The notes under the pieces are model-generated. The model saw only the letters and a program-made list of their open reading frames with translations. It was not told the origin of the DNA and searched no databases. Shown here one piece after another: positions 1 through 5,428 of a stretch of DNA of 6,034 nt. The stretch's first letter is position 1. Each line of letters opens with the position of its first letter. The position numbers and the translations under genes are program-made. Origin of the DNA: Planctomycetota bacterium. Lineage in GTDB: Bacteria; Planctomycetota; SZUA-567; JAFGNG01. The stretch is taken from the NCBI GenBank assembly GCA_016927125.1, contig JAFGNG010000006.1, forward strand, positions 1-6,034, written 5' to 3'.

Positions 1-888
1 CGGTCCCAGCACGTAGAAGGGCGCGCCGTGGCAGGCCGTCTTCTGGAGTTCAATCTGCGCCTTGATTTCATGAAGCGGGACATGCCCCGGGCCTTCCACA
101 ATCACCTGTACATCCGCCTCCCGTGCGCGCAGCACCAGCTCGCCGAGGGTATAGAGTTCCTCGATCTGAGCGTGGTCCCCAGCATCGGCCAGGCAGCCGG
201 GGCGCACCCCGTCGCCGAGAGAGATGGTCAGTTCGTATTCCTTGGCTAACGCCAGGAGTTCATCGAACTGTTCATAATAGGGGTTTTCATTGCCAGTATT
301 GACGATCCAGTTGGCCAGCACCGAGCCCCCGCGTGAAACTACCCCCGCCGTCCGGCGGTGTTGCCGCAGGAGTTCCACGCAGCGCTTGGTCAGGCCGCAG
401 TGGACGGTTACGAAGTCGATCCCGTCCTCGGCGTGCAGGCGCACGGCCTCGAGCATCTCCGTGGCGGTAATGCCCTTGCCGTTACGCTTCTCCCGCACGC
501 AGTTTGCAATCACTTCATAGATCGGCACGCTCCCCAAGGGTACCGGGCAGTTCTCCCGGATCGCGGCCCGTACCTCGCGCGGGTTGCTGCCGGTGGAGAG
601 GTCCATCATCGCGTCCGCCCCTGCTGCAATGGCGACGCGCAGCTTTTCCAGCTCCTTGTCAAGGTCGCAGACATCCATGGAGGTGCCGATATTGGCGTTG
701 ACCTTGACGCGCAGATCCCTCCCGACCGCGCATGGCTTTGCCAGTTGATTGCGGTTGGCACAGGGGATCGTCGCCGTGCCGTCGAGAAGGCGTTCGAGTA
801 AAAACTCCGGCGTAACCTGTTCAATTTCCGCTGTCCGGCGCACCAGTTCCGGGATCTCCCCGGCGCGCGCAAGTTCTATGAGTGACAT
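1..888 (-). CDS. thiC: Phosphomethylpyrimidine synthase ThiC, 5' part (cut by window edge)
   Basis: ThiC is a cytosolic radical-SAM enzyme that converts aminoimidazole ribotide to hydroxymethylpyrimidine phosphate in thiamin synthesis. My reverse-strand translation stays open for 296 codons from ATG at 886-888 to the window edge. It shows family landmarks in order: NANIGTS (64-70), GADAMMDLSTG (90-100), VPIYE (121-125), DFVTVHCG (158-165), SRGGS (185-189), SLGDGVRPG (223-231), VEGPGHVP (264-271) and APFYVLGP (289-296). The start falls close to the beginning of the conserved core, so this looks like the short bacterial form (about 430 residues) without the long N-terminal extension. The C-terminal CxxCxxxxC iron-sulfur motif would lie outside the window. 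GAGGA about 9 bases upstream is a plausible ribosome site. The gene lies 72 bp downstream of pyrG on the same strand. I see no TPP riboswitch in that short gap, so transcription may come from the pyrG promoter. The identification is firm; co-transcription is inferred. Confidence 0.96.
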   Translation of the reverse strand, partial: MSLIELARAGEIPELVRRTAEIEQVTPEFLLERLLDGTATIPCANRNQLAKPCAVGRDLRVKVNANIGTSMDVCDLDKELEKLRVAIAAGADAMMDLSTGSNPREVRAAIRENCPVPLGSVPIYEVIANCVREKRNGKGITATEMLEAVRLHAEDGIDFVTVHCGLTKRCVELLRQHRRTAGVVSRGGSVLANWIVNTGNENPYYEQFDELLALAKEYELTISLGDGVRPGCLADAGDHAQIEELYTLGELVLRAREADVQVIVEGPGHVPLHEIKAQIELQKTACHGAPFYVLGP

Positions 889-960
889 GCTCTTCTTCCT
901 CTATTATCAGCCGCAAGCTGTTAGCGCCAGTCTCGCGTTATCATCCGGCTAGTAAATTTT

Positions 961-2577
961 TTAAGCCTTATATTCGAGCGCGGCAGAGATGAAAGCCTGG
1001 AAGAGCGGGTGCGCCTGCACCGGTCGGCTTTTGAACTCCGGGTGTGCTTGCGTGGCGACAAACCACGGGTGATCCGCCAATTCTATAATCTCCACCAGGC
1101 GGCTGTCCGGGTTGGTGCCGCTGATGACCAGCCCATGCTTCTGCAGGGTCTTCACCATCCCGGGATTGACCTCGTAACGGTGGCGGTGGCGTTCGCGCAC
1201 AATCTCCGCGTTATAGGCCGCGCGCGCCTTGGTGTTCTTCACCAGCCCGCAGGCGTACTCCCCGAGGCGCATGGTCCCGCCCTTGGCCATTACCTTCTGC
1301 TGCGAATCCATCAACGCCACGAACGCCTTGGAGAGGTCGCCGATGCCTTCCTCGTCAAACCATTCCGCCGTGATCGCGTCTGCCACGCCGCAGACATTAC
1401 GCGCGTATTCCACGACCGCGCATTGCAGCCCGTAGCAGATCCCGAGGAAGGGAACCTGGTTCTCCCGCGCCCAGCGGATCGCCTCCATCTTGCCTTCACT
1501 GCCGCGCCGTCCGAAGCCGCCGGGAATCAGCAGCCCGCCGACGCCGTCCAGGATCTTCTCCGCGCTCTCGCGGGTGACCTCCTCCGCCTCGATCCGGCGG
1601 AGCTTCACTTTCACGTCATTAGCGATCCCGCCATGGGCGAGCGCCTCGTAAATCGACTTGTAACTATCGGTGAGCGAGGTATATTTCCCTACCACCGCGA
1701 TCTCCACGCTTCCACTCGGGTGCTTGACCTTCTCCAGCATGGCCTGCCATTCGCTGAGGTCGAGTTCATTCAAGGGCAGGCCCAAATGTTTACAGGCAAT
1801 CTCGTCCACCCGCTGTTCATGGAGGAGAATCGGCACCTCGTAGATGGAGAAGTCCACGTCCTTCTCGTCAAAGACATGCTCGGTGCGCACATTGCAGAAG
1901 AGGGCGATCTTGCTCTTGGCTGATTCCGTCAAGGGCTGCGTCGTCCGGCAGATCAGCATATCGGGCTGGATGCCGATCTCGCGTAGCTTCTGCACCGAGT
2001 GCTGCGTGGGCTTGGTCTTGATTTCGCCAGAGGCCTGCAAATACGGGATGAGTGTCATATGGATATAGAGCACATCCTCGCGCGCGCGCTCCAGGGCGAA
2101 CTGCCGCAGGGCTTCCATAAACGGCAGCCCCTCGATGTCTCCGACCGTGCCGCCCAGTTCAATCAGGATCACGTCCACGTCCGGCGATTCCAGCCGCAGG
2201 AAGCTTTCCTTGATCGCGTCGGTGATATGCGGCACCACCTGCACGGTCGCGCCGAGGAATTCACCGCGGCGTTCCTTGCGGATAACCTCGGAGTAGATCG
2301 CGCCGGTAGTGATATTCGACGCCTTCGACATGGGCTGGCCCACGAAGCGCTCGTAGTGCCCGAGGTCGAGGTCGGCCTCCGCGCCGTCGTCGGTGACGTA
2401 CACCTCGCCGTGCTGGAAGGGGTTCATCGTGCCGGGGTCGACATTGATGTACGGGTCCATCTTGAGCATCCTCAGGCGCAGGCCCCGGCTCCTCAGCAGG
2501 AGTCCCAACGACGCCGAGGTCAGACCCTTACCAAGGGAGGAGACCACGCCGCCAGTAATAAAGATGAATTTACTCAT
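961..2577 (-). CDS. pyrG: CTP synthase (glutamine-hydrolysing)
   Basis: PyrG makes CTP from UTP, ATP and glutamine in the cytosol, the last step of de novo pyrimidine nucleotide synthesis. The 538-residue protein has the usual full length. The N-terminal synthetase domain starts with the P-loop-like GGVVSSLGKG (9-18) and contains MDPYINVDPGTM and ELGGTVGDIEG. The C-terminal glutamine amidotransferase domain has the oxyanion-loop region PGGFGRRG, the nucleophile Cys381 in GICYGLQ (many homologues have GICLGMQ), the RHRHRYEVN block, and the His512/Glu514 pair in QAHPEF. All catalytic residues are present, so the gene should be functional. The ATG start at 2575-2577 gives the canonical MSKFIFITGG beginning. 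The only Shine-Dalgarno-like stretch is a weak GGGG just upstream. An earlier ATG six bases upstream leads at once to a stop codon. thiC follows in the same direction. Confidence 0.98.
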   Translation of the reverse strand: MSKFIFITGGVVSSLGKGLTSASLGLLLRSRGLRLRMLKMDPYINVDPGTMNPFQHGEVYVTDDGAEADLDLGHYERFVGQPMSKASNITTGAIYSEVIRKERRGEFLGATVQVVPHITDAIKESFLRLESPDVDVILIELGGTVGDIEGLPFMEALRQFALERAREDVLYIHMTLIPYLQASGEIKTKPTQHSVQKLREIGIQPDMLICRTTQPLTESAKSKIALFCNVRTEHVFDEKDVDFSIYEVPILLHEQRVDEIACKHLGLPLNELDLSEWQAMLEKVKHPSGSVEIAVVGKYTSLTDSYKSIYEALAHGGIANDVKVKLRRIEAEEVTRESAEKILDGVGGLLIPGGFGRRGSEGKMEAIRWARENQVPFLGICYGLQCAVVEYARNVCGVADAITAEWFDEEGIGDLSKAFVALMDSQQKVMAKGGTMRLGEYACGLVKNTKARAAYNAEIVRERHRHRYEVNPGMVKTLQKHGLVISGTNPDSRLVEIIELADHPWFVATQAHPEFKSRPVQAHPLFQAFISAALEYKA

Positions 2578-2622
2578 CGCATGACCCCGTTACACGTTGC
2601 CTTAACTAATTAACTTTCTCAC

Positions 2623-2689
2623 TGTAGCTCAGGCTCTCCAGCCTGTGAGTCTTTTGGTAGTGACCCCAGGTTAGAGAACCTGGGCTACA
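2623..2689. repeat. Palindromic interspersed repeat in the pyrG leader
   Basis: The outer ends TGTAGC and GCTACA are inverted repeats. Inside are two hairpins: AGGCT-CTCC-AGCCT (2631-2644) and a perfect 8-bp stem CCCAGGTT-AGAG-AACCTGGG (2665-2684). This layout is typical of short non-coding interspersed (REP/MITE-like) elements. It lies between the predicted pyrG promoter and the pyrG start, so it would be transcribed into the 5' leader. No target-site duplication is obvious. Confidence 0.75.
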
Positions 2690-2705
2690 TCCCCTTACCG
2701 CTTCG

Positions 2706-2733
2706 ATTATATAATTAGCGCCACCTGTGGCAA
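2706..2733 (-). promoter_or_regulatory. Predicted sigma-70-type promoter for pyrG
   Basis: On the minus strand a TTGCCA -35 box (2728-2733, five of six consensus bases) is separated by 16 bp from a perfect TATAAT -10 box (2706-2711). It points towards pyrG. Initiation would fall near 2699, giving a leader of about 120 nt that contains the palindromic repeat at 2623-2689. This rests on sequence match only. Confidence 0.6.
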
Positions 2734-3115
2734 GAACTTAAAAACTTCCAGCCACGCCGGTTTTTCCGCTTCAACCTTATGCAATTACGCAGGTTAGATA
2801 ATCTGATTTCGGGAGTGCTTCCGGGCGGAATGTAAAAAAATATTTTCCCCACCCCCATTTTGACAGGCTGTGATAAAACAACACCCAAGCTCGCTTCTTC
2901 AGTACGAATAATGTTTTACCGGATTAGGGCGGGGATGTCAAGCATGTCCGCTGAAGTTCACCGCAGGTGACGAAAGAGGATATATCCGCTGTAGCATTGG
3001 CGAAGGTGGAAGGGGTGGAAAGAAGGCAGGAGATGGGAGTCAGGAGAGTTTGGGTGACGCACCCGTGTACGGGTGCGCGCCGCCTTGTCCGCCAAAGCTT
3101 ATTGAAACTAAATGA
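2734..3115. other. Non-coding stretch with degenerate interspersed repeats
   Basis: No reading frame here looks like a protein; the frames present run through repeats. Positions 2734-2940 show no recognisable feature. Positions 2946-2979 and 2985-3013 are two degenerate tandem copies of a unit beginning TCCGC and ending CGAAAGAGGA or CGAAGGTGGA. The first holds a TCACC-GCA-GGTGA hairpin (2958-2970). Related sequence recurs at 4416-4448 and, inverted, within 5201-5236. Positions 3058-3077 form a hairpin CGCACCCG-TGTA-CGGGTGCG with an 8-bp perfect stem. Confidence 0.6.
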
Positions 3116-3231
3116 CTACCGGCTAAAGCCGGTAGGTTTGCGGGCTGAAGCCCGCTCCGGCGGACTAAACCGCCGACTGAAGATAATGCGGCTGAAGGCG
3201 GTAGTTTTTACTACTTCCCGCCTTCGGCGGG
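3116..3231. repeat. Array of short tetraloop-type hairpins
   Basis: At least four consecutive inverted repeats are visible. The first is CTACCGGC-TAAA-GCCGGTAG (3116-3135, 8-bp stem). The second is GCGGGC-TGAA-GCCCGC (3140-3155). The third is CGGCGG-ACTAAA-CCGCCG (3158-3175). The last is a compound hairpin in which GAAGGCGG (3194-3201) pairs with CCGCCTTC (3218-3225) around an inner TAGT/ACTA stem. It competes with an alternative CCCGCC-TTC-GGCGGG hairpin (3217-3231). Loops share the motif TAAA or TGAA while stem sequences differ, so the structure looks more conserved than the sequence. The array does not belong to any protein frame. Confidence 0.75.
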
Positions 3232-3254
3232 CTAAAGAACATCTTGGAAAATAA

Positions 3255-3312
3255 GCGAAGGTGGAAGGCGCAAGAAGCAAAATAGTTAATACCCTGCTTC
3301 CTGCTGCTACGC
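3255..3312 (+). repeat. 58-bp direct repeat, copy 1
   Basis: This 58-bp stretch, from GCGAAGGTGGAAGGCG to CCTGCTGCTACGC, recurs in the same orientation at 4435-4492 with only two mismatches (56 of 58 identical). The two copies bracket the PEP-CTERM gene, lying about 200 bp before its start and 80 bp after its stop. Both are followed within about 50 bp by CACCCGCC. Confidence 0.9.
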
Positions 3313-3420
3313 AGTCCACCCGTGCATCGGGCGGGCCACCCGCCGCATAATTAATCCCAGATTCTTTCTCTTTTACACATAACAACTTACATAATTATGG
3401 TTTTTTATTTTTAATCTTAT

Positions 3421-3449
3421 TTGACAATCTATCTATCAGGGGCTAACTT
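3421..3449 (+). promoter_or_regulatory. Possible promoter of the PEP-CTERM gene
   Basis: A perfect TTGACA -35 box (3421-3426) lies 17 bp before TAACTT (3444-3449), a weak -10 box with three of six consensus bases. It follows an AT-rich tract (about 3360-3420) and precedes the gene start by 59 bp. A 12-codon frame, ATG at 3454 to TGA at 3492, lies between promoter and gene; I do not call it a gene. Confidence 0.35.
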
Positions 3450-3508
3450 AACAATGGAGAATCAGTTTGCTGCATACTTCCATTTTAGGTGATGAGAGAG
3501 GGGGTACA

Positions 3509-4357
3509 ATGAGCCGTTATTATCCTGTTATCATTGGTCTGTGGCTTGCTACCTCGATATTGTTTACCGGGAGTTGGGCATTTGCGGATGAATTGTTGTG
3601 TACCCTGAGCGGAGACTTTTATAGCAAGGCCTGGGTTTCAGAGACATCCTCCGAAGAGCCTGTGGGTGAGCATACTCCGGGCGATGCCTCTGCCGAGATC
3701 AGCGAATCCAGCGATCCCTATTGGGAGATCTGTGAAGTCTCTACCAAGAATACCTTGCTGCCTCATGGAATCTTTTCTGACTTCACTTTTTACCTTACCC
3801 GAGTTTTCCCAGATGATAATGGGAATACTGGCGGCGGGGGTTGTGATGTGCTCTTTATCGGCACCTTCGAGACACCGGCGATCGGTGCTCCCGGCGGGGA
3901 TGACATTCTCCTGACTGTTGCCGGTCATCTTTTCGGACAGGGAATGGGATGGTCATTGATCAATTCTATGCACAATGATTTTTTCATCACTGCCACCCCC
4001 GACTCGCCTATCCCCCCTCTCGATAACGCCGATGTTCCTTTTCCTCTTTGGAGCATCTACCCCCCCTTCCCCCCCTATCCCACCGAGCCGCCAGTGGTAT
4101 TATTGGAGATGAACTGGGATCTCGAGGATCCTGATAACTATGAGAAAGAGAGCAGCTTGCTGCTCGAAGATGGGCAAACCTATTTTCTGCACTACCATTG
4201 CCATGGCGATTTCTTCGGCGAGAATGCGGTTGATGCTTATACCAAAGTTTGGAACGGTATCAGTTTTACCGCGACTCCAGTCCCCGAACCAGGCACGGTT
4301 GCGCTCATCCTGTTAGGTGGGATAGGTGTCTTGCTGCGAGGACGGCACCAGCGGTAA
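3509..4357 (+). CDS. Secreted PEP-CTERM sorting domain protein, function unknown
   Basis: This 282-residue protein has a clear Sec signal peptide: short n-region MSRYY, hydrophobic core from about 6 to 22, and a likely cleavage after AFA (24-26). The C-terminus carries the tripartite PEP-CTERM signal: VPEPG (258-262), hydrophobic helix (about 263-276) and basic tail RGRHQR. In known systems exosortase recognises this signal at the inner membrane, and the proteins are linked to exopolysaccharide and surface display. The middle matches no family I recognise. It is acidic, has four cysteines (31, 75, 112, 231), a glycine-rich stretch near 107-111, a proline-rich stretch (about 164-196) and an HYHCHGD motif (228-234). 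I chose the ATG at 3509 over an upstream TTG at 3467 because a purine-rich AGAGAGGGGG lies just upstream and the signal peptide then starts normally. No exosortase is in the window. The gene faces away from pyrG and sits alone between direct repeats. Confidence 0.9.
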   Translation: MSRYYPVIIGLWLATSILFTGSWAFADELLCTLSGDFYSKAWVSETSSEEPVGEHTPGDASAEISESSDPYWEICEVSTKNTLLPHGIFSDFTFYLTRVFPDDNGNTGGGGCDVLFIGTFETPAIGAPGGDDILLTVAGHLFGQGMGWSLINSMHNDFFITATPDSPIPPLDNADVPFPLWSIYPPFPPYPTEPPVVLLEMNWDLEDPDNYEKESSLLLEDGQTYFLHYHCHGDFFGENAVDAYTKVWNGISFTATPVPEPGTVALILLGGIGVLLRGRHQR

Positions 4358-4386
4358 GTCAAAACCATTTTGAGGAAGGTGGTACC

Positions 4387-4401
4387 GATAGCTCCGCTAT
4401 C
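4387..4401. repeat. Small hairpin after the PEP-CTERM gene
   Basis: GATAGC-TCC-GCTATC is a perfect 6-bp stem located 30 bp after the PEP-CTERM stop. No T-run follows it, so it is not a convincing intrinsic terminator. It leads into the repeat copy at 4416-4448. Confidence 0.4.
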
Positions 4402-4415
4402 AGGGTGGCTACTTG

Positions 4416-4448
4416 TCCGCCGTAGCAGGAAGCCGCGAAGGTGGAAGG
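4416..4448 (+). repeat. Copy of TCCGC...CGAAGGTGGA interspersed repeat
   Basis: TCCGCCGTAGC (4416-4426) followed by GCGAAGGTGGAAGG (4435-4448) matches the degenerate unit at 2985-3013. It overlaps the start of the second 58-bp direct repeat. GTAGCAGGAAGC here can also pair with GCTTCCTGCTGCTAC near 4476-4490. Confidence 0.55.
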
Positions 4449-4492
4449 CGCAAGAAGCAAAAGAGTTAATCCCCTGCTTCCTGCTGCTACGC
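4435..4492 (+). repeat. 58-bp direct repeat, copy 2
   Basis: This is the second copy of the repeat at 3255-3312, same orientation, with two substitutions. It lies between the PEP-CTERM gene and the end of the convergent small membrane protein gene. The pair spans a unit of about 1.18 kb. Confidence 0.9.
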
Positions 4493-4493
4493 G

Positions 4494-4526
4494 CTCCGTC
4501 GCCATAGCGGCTTTGGCGCGTCGGAG
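4494..4526. repeat. Imperfect hairpin between convergent genes
   Basis: CTCCG (4494-4498) pairs with CGGAG (4522-4526), and CGCC (4500-4503) with GGCG (4515-4518), around an 11-nt loop. It lies 24 bp beyond the stop of the small membrane protein gene and could limit read-through, but neither strand has a T-run. It may simply be part of the adjoining repeat. Confidence 0.4.
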
Positions 4527-4550
4527 ACAGCCCACCCGCCAGCTTTCCCG

Positions 4551-4805
4551 TTATTCTTCCGCGAATTTTGTTTCTTTTATTGTTTTTAATTCCTGTCGCA
4601 GTTGTTGTACCTCATCGGCAATTTTACCCAGTTCCAACCGCGTTTTTCTTTGTTCATCTCCTGCTGTTTTAAAATATTTAACCGCTCGTATCAGAAAACT
4701 TACAATCAGAACAAATACACCCACATAAACAAACATAACGAGAAATCCTAGAGGCGCAACCCCTAGTTTGGTTGTTGCATTTGCAGCTAATACGATAGGA
4801 TTCAT
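4551..4805 (-). CDS. Small single-pass membrane protein with coiled-coil tail
   Basis: I do not recognise the family of this 84-residue protein. It has a short N-terminus, a strongly hydrophobic segment at about 18-39, rich in Phe, Val, Leu and Ile, then a basic stretch (RAVKYFK, QRKTR). A charged amphipathic helix follows at about 55-76 (LELGKIADEVQQLRQELKTI), with heptad-like hydrophobics typical of a coiled coil. The likely form is a membrane-anchored protein that oligomerises or binds a partner through its C-terminal helix, probably cytoplasmic by the positive-inside rule. Its ATG (4803-4805) overlaps the stop of the upstream HTH gene as ATGA, and AAAGGAAA lies upstream, so translation is probably coupled. 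Base composition is more AT-rich than pyrG or thiC, which is compatible with a separate origin. Confidence 0.8.
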   Translation of the reverse strand: MNPIVLAANATTKLGVAPLGFLVMFVYVGVFVLIVSFLIRAVKYFKTAGDEQRKTRLELGKIADEVQQLRQELKTIKETKFAEE

Positions 4806-5005
4806 CGATTTTTCCTTTCTTTTTCTTTCTTAGGATCAACTTTTTTGGATGCGAGCCAAGCATCAACATCAGCCCGATCAAAGCTTATATTCTTTTTGCT
4901 TAATTTTATATAAGGTGGACAATCACCGCTGGCGATGTACTTGTAAATCGTTCGCTTGGAAATACCCATATAAAGCGCTAAATCGTCAATTGACATTAAT
5001 TGCAT
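4802..5005 (-). CDS. Small excisionase/MerR-like helix-turn-helix protein
   Basis: This 67-residue protein matches the pattern of small excisionase-type DNA-binding domains (HTH_17/AlpA-like). A first helix is at about 5-13 (SIDDLALYMG), the turn at Gly14 and the recognition helix at 16-25 (SKRTIYKYIA). A wing with PPYIKLSKKNISF (30-42) follows, then the typical closing DVDAWLASKK (46-55). A very basic tail ends the protein. I chose ATG 5003-5005 because a strong AAAGGAGG (5014-5021 region) lies 8 bases upstream; an earlier in-frame TTG at 5059 would place the start inside the promoter. A TATAAT promoter and palindrome lie directly upstream, so autoregulation is possible. It is the first gene of a two-gene operon with the small membrane protein. 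In other contexts such proteins are phage/plasmid excisionases or small regulators. No integrase is visible here, so a regulatory role is equally likely. Confidence 0.85.
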   Translation of the reverse strand: MQLMSIDDLALYMGISKRTIYKYIASGDCPPYIKLSKKNISFDRADVDAWLASKKVDPKKEKERKNR

Positions 5006-5030
5006 AGGCAAACCCTCCTTTATATTCACT

Positions 5031-5059
5031 ATTATATCATTATATGCATTAATATGCAA
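5031..5059 (-). promoter_or_regulatory. Promoter of the HTH/membrane-protein operon
   Basis: On the minus strand TTGCAT (5054-5059) lies exactly 17 bp before a perfect TATAAT (5031-5036). A second TATAAT is at 5039-5044. The strong Shine-Dalgarno and start of the HTH gene follow within about 30 bp, giving a short leader. The -35 box is weak (three of six), which would suit a regulated promoter. Confidence 0.6.
5045..5058. promoter_or_regulatory. Candidate operator palindrome in the promoter spacer
   Basis: TGCAT-TAAT-ATGCA is a perfect 5-bp inverted repeat with a 4-bp centre, overlapping the -35 box and spacer of the operon promoter. A DNA-binding protein sitting here would block RNA polymerase, so the HTH protein itself is a natural candidate. 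AT-rich palindromes this short also occur by chance. Confidence 0.4.
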
Positions 5060-5149
5060 CTTAATTCTCTAAAAATCCTCCTGTTTTCTCCTGGTGGCCC
5101 TGATAGAGTGTAATTGGTGTGATTATAGCGAGATGAAGGTTAAGATCTC

Positions 5150-5255
5150 TGTAGGGGCACAGCGTGCTGTGCCCGAAAAACATTATGGAATGGGCACGGC
5201 GGCCTCCTTCGTCAAAGTAGCTTTAGCTACGGCGGCTGAACGCTGTGCCCCTACA
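5150..5255. repeat. MITE-like element with 15-bp perfect terminal inverted repeats
   Basis: The ends TGTAGGGGCACAGCG (5150-5164) and CGCTGTGCCCCTACA (5241-5255) are perfect inverted repeats. The left end continues into a hairpin GGGCACAGC-GT-GCTGTGCCC (5155-5174). The interior (5201-5236) holds an inverted copy of the TCCGCCGTAGC...CGAAGG-type repeat also seen at 2985 and 4416, so one repeat appears nested in another. The 106-bp element has no coding capacity. I cannot see a clear target-site duplication. Confidence 0.75.
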
Positions 5256-5263
5256 ACTTTAAT

Positions 5264-5337
5264 CTACCGCAACTTATCCACATCATAATAGAAGTGGCGC
5301 CAAGTGTCCTGATCCTTGAATTTGCCATGAATTGGTC
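5264..5337 (-). pseudogene. 3' remnant of a second family 2 glycosyltransferase gene
   Basis: The minus strand encodes ...GRPIHGKFKDQDTWRHFYY then DVDKLR and a TAG stop (5264-5266). The intact glycosyltransferase to the right ends GRGKFKDQDAWRHFYY then DVDKLR and TGA, so this is a copy of a paralogue's C-terminus. Nucleotides 5266-5323 match 5431-5488 with only four differences, two of them in the Thr/Ala codon region and one synonymous at an Asp codon. Upstream of the matching part the frame runs into the GC-rich hairpins at 5347-5418, and there is no start or catalytic domain, so it is a dead fragment of about 24 codons. It most likely marks a former tandem duplicate largely removed by deletion. 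Confidence 0.8.
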
Positions 5338-5346
5338 GCCCGCCCT

Positions 5347-5418
5347 CCCCTCCCTCCGGGAGGGGATTGATGGGAGGGGTTACTAACCCTCACCCTGCCC
5401 TCTCCCAAAGGGAGAGGG
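5347..5418. repeat. Pair of GC-rich hairpins after the glycosyltransferase gene
   Basis: CCCCTCCC-TCC-GGGAGGGG (5347-5365, 8-bp stem) and CCCTCTCCC-AAA-GGGAGAGGG (5398-5418, 9-bp stem) are perfect inverted repeats. They are joined by a stretch containing AACCCTCACCCTGCC. The second resembles a GGGAGAGGGCAGGGTGAGGG-type interspersed repeat that I recall from unrelated bacterial genomes. It begins 10 bp after the glycosyltransferase stop and could slow transcription, but no T-run follows on the minus strand. Confidence 0.7.
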
Positions 5419-5428
5419 TTAATAATAT

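Noticed and set aside
1009..1923. Long open frame on the plus strand opposite pyrG.
   Set aside because: It is antisense to the full-length, catalytically complete pyrG and gives a protein without recognisable motifs; a high-GC shadow frame.
2623..3240. Clusters of short repeats considered as a CRISPR array.
   Set aside because: Units are inverted repeats with differing sequence and no regular unique spacers, and no cas genes are present.
2967..3254. 95-codon open frame on the plus strand in the intergenic region.
   Set aside because: It runs through the hairpin array and interspersed repeats, has no ribosome site and no protein-like pattern.
3454..3492. 12-codon frame as a possible leader peptide before the PEP-CTERM gene.
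   Set aside because: An AGGGG lies upstream, but the peptide has no regulatory codon run and no attenuator structure follows; it may be chance.
4441..4728. Open frame on the plus strand after the PEP-CTERM gene.
   Set aside because: It covers a direct repeat and the antisense of the small membrane protein gene, whose translation is far more protein-like.
5094..5288. 64-codon open frame on the plus strand near the right-hand repeats.
   Set aside because: It lies almost wholly within the MITE-like element and the antisense of the glycosyltransferase remnant.
5398..5418. Strong hairpin after the glycosyltransferase considered as an intrinsic terminator.
   Set aside because: No T-run follows on the minus strand, and the sequence resembles a dispersed repeat, so it is listed as a repeat only.
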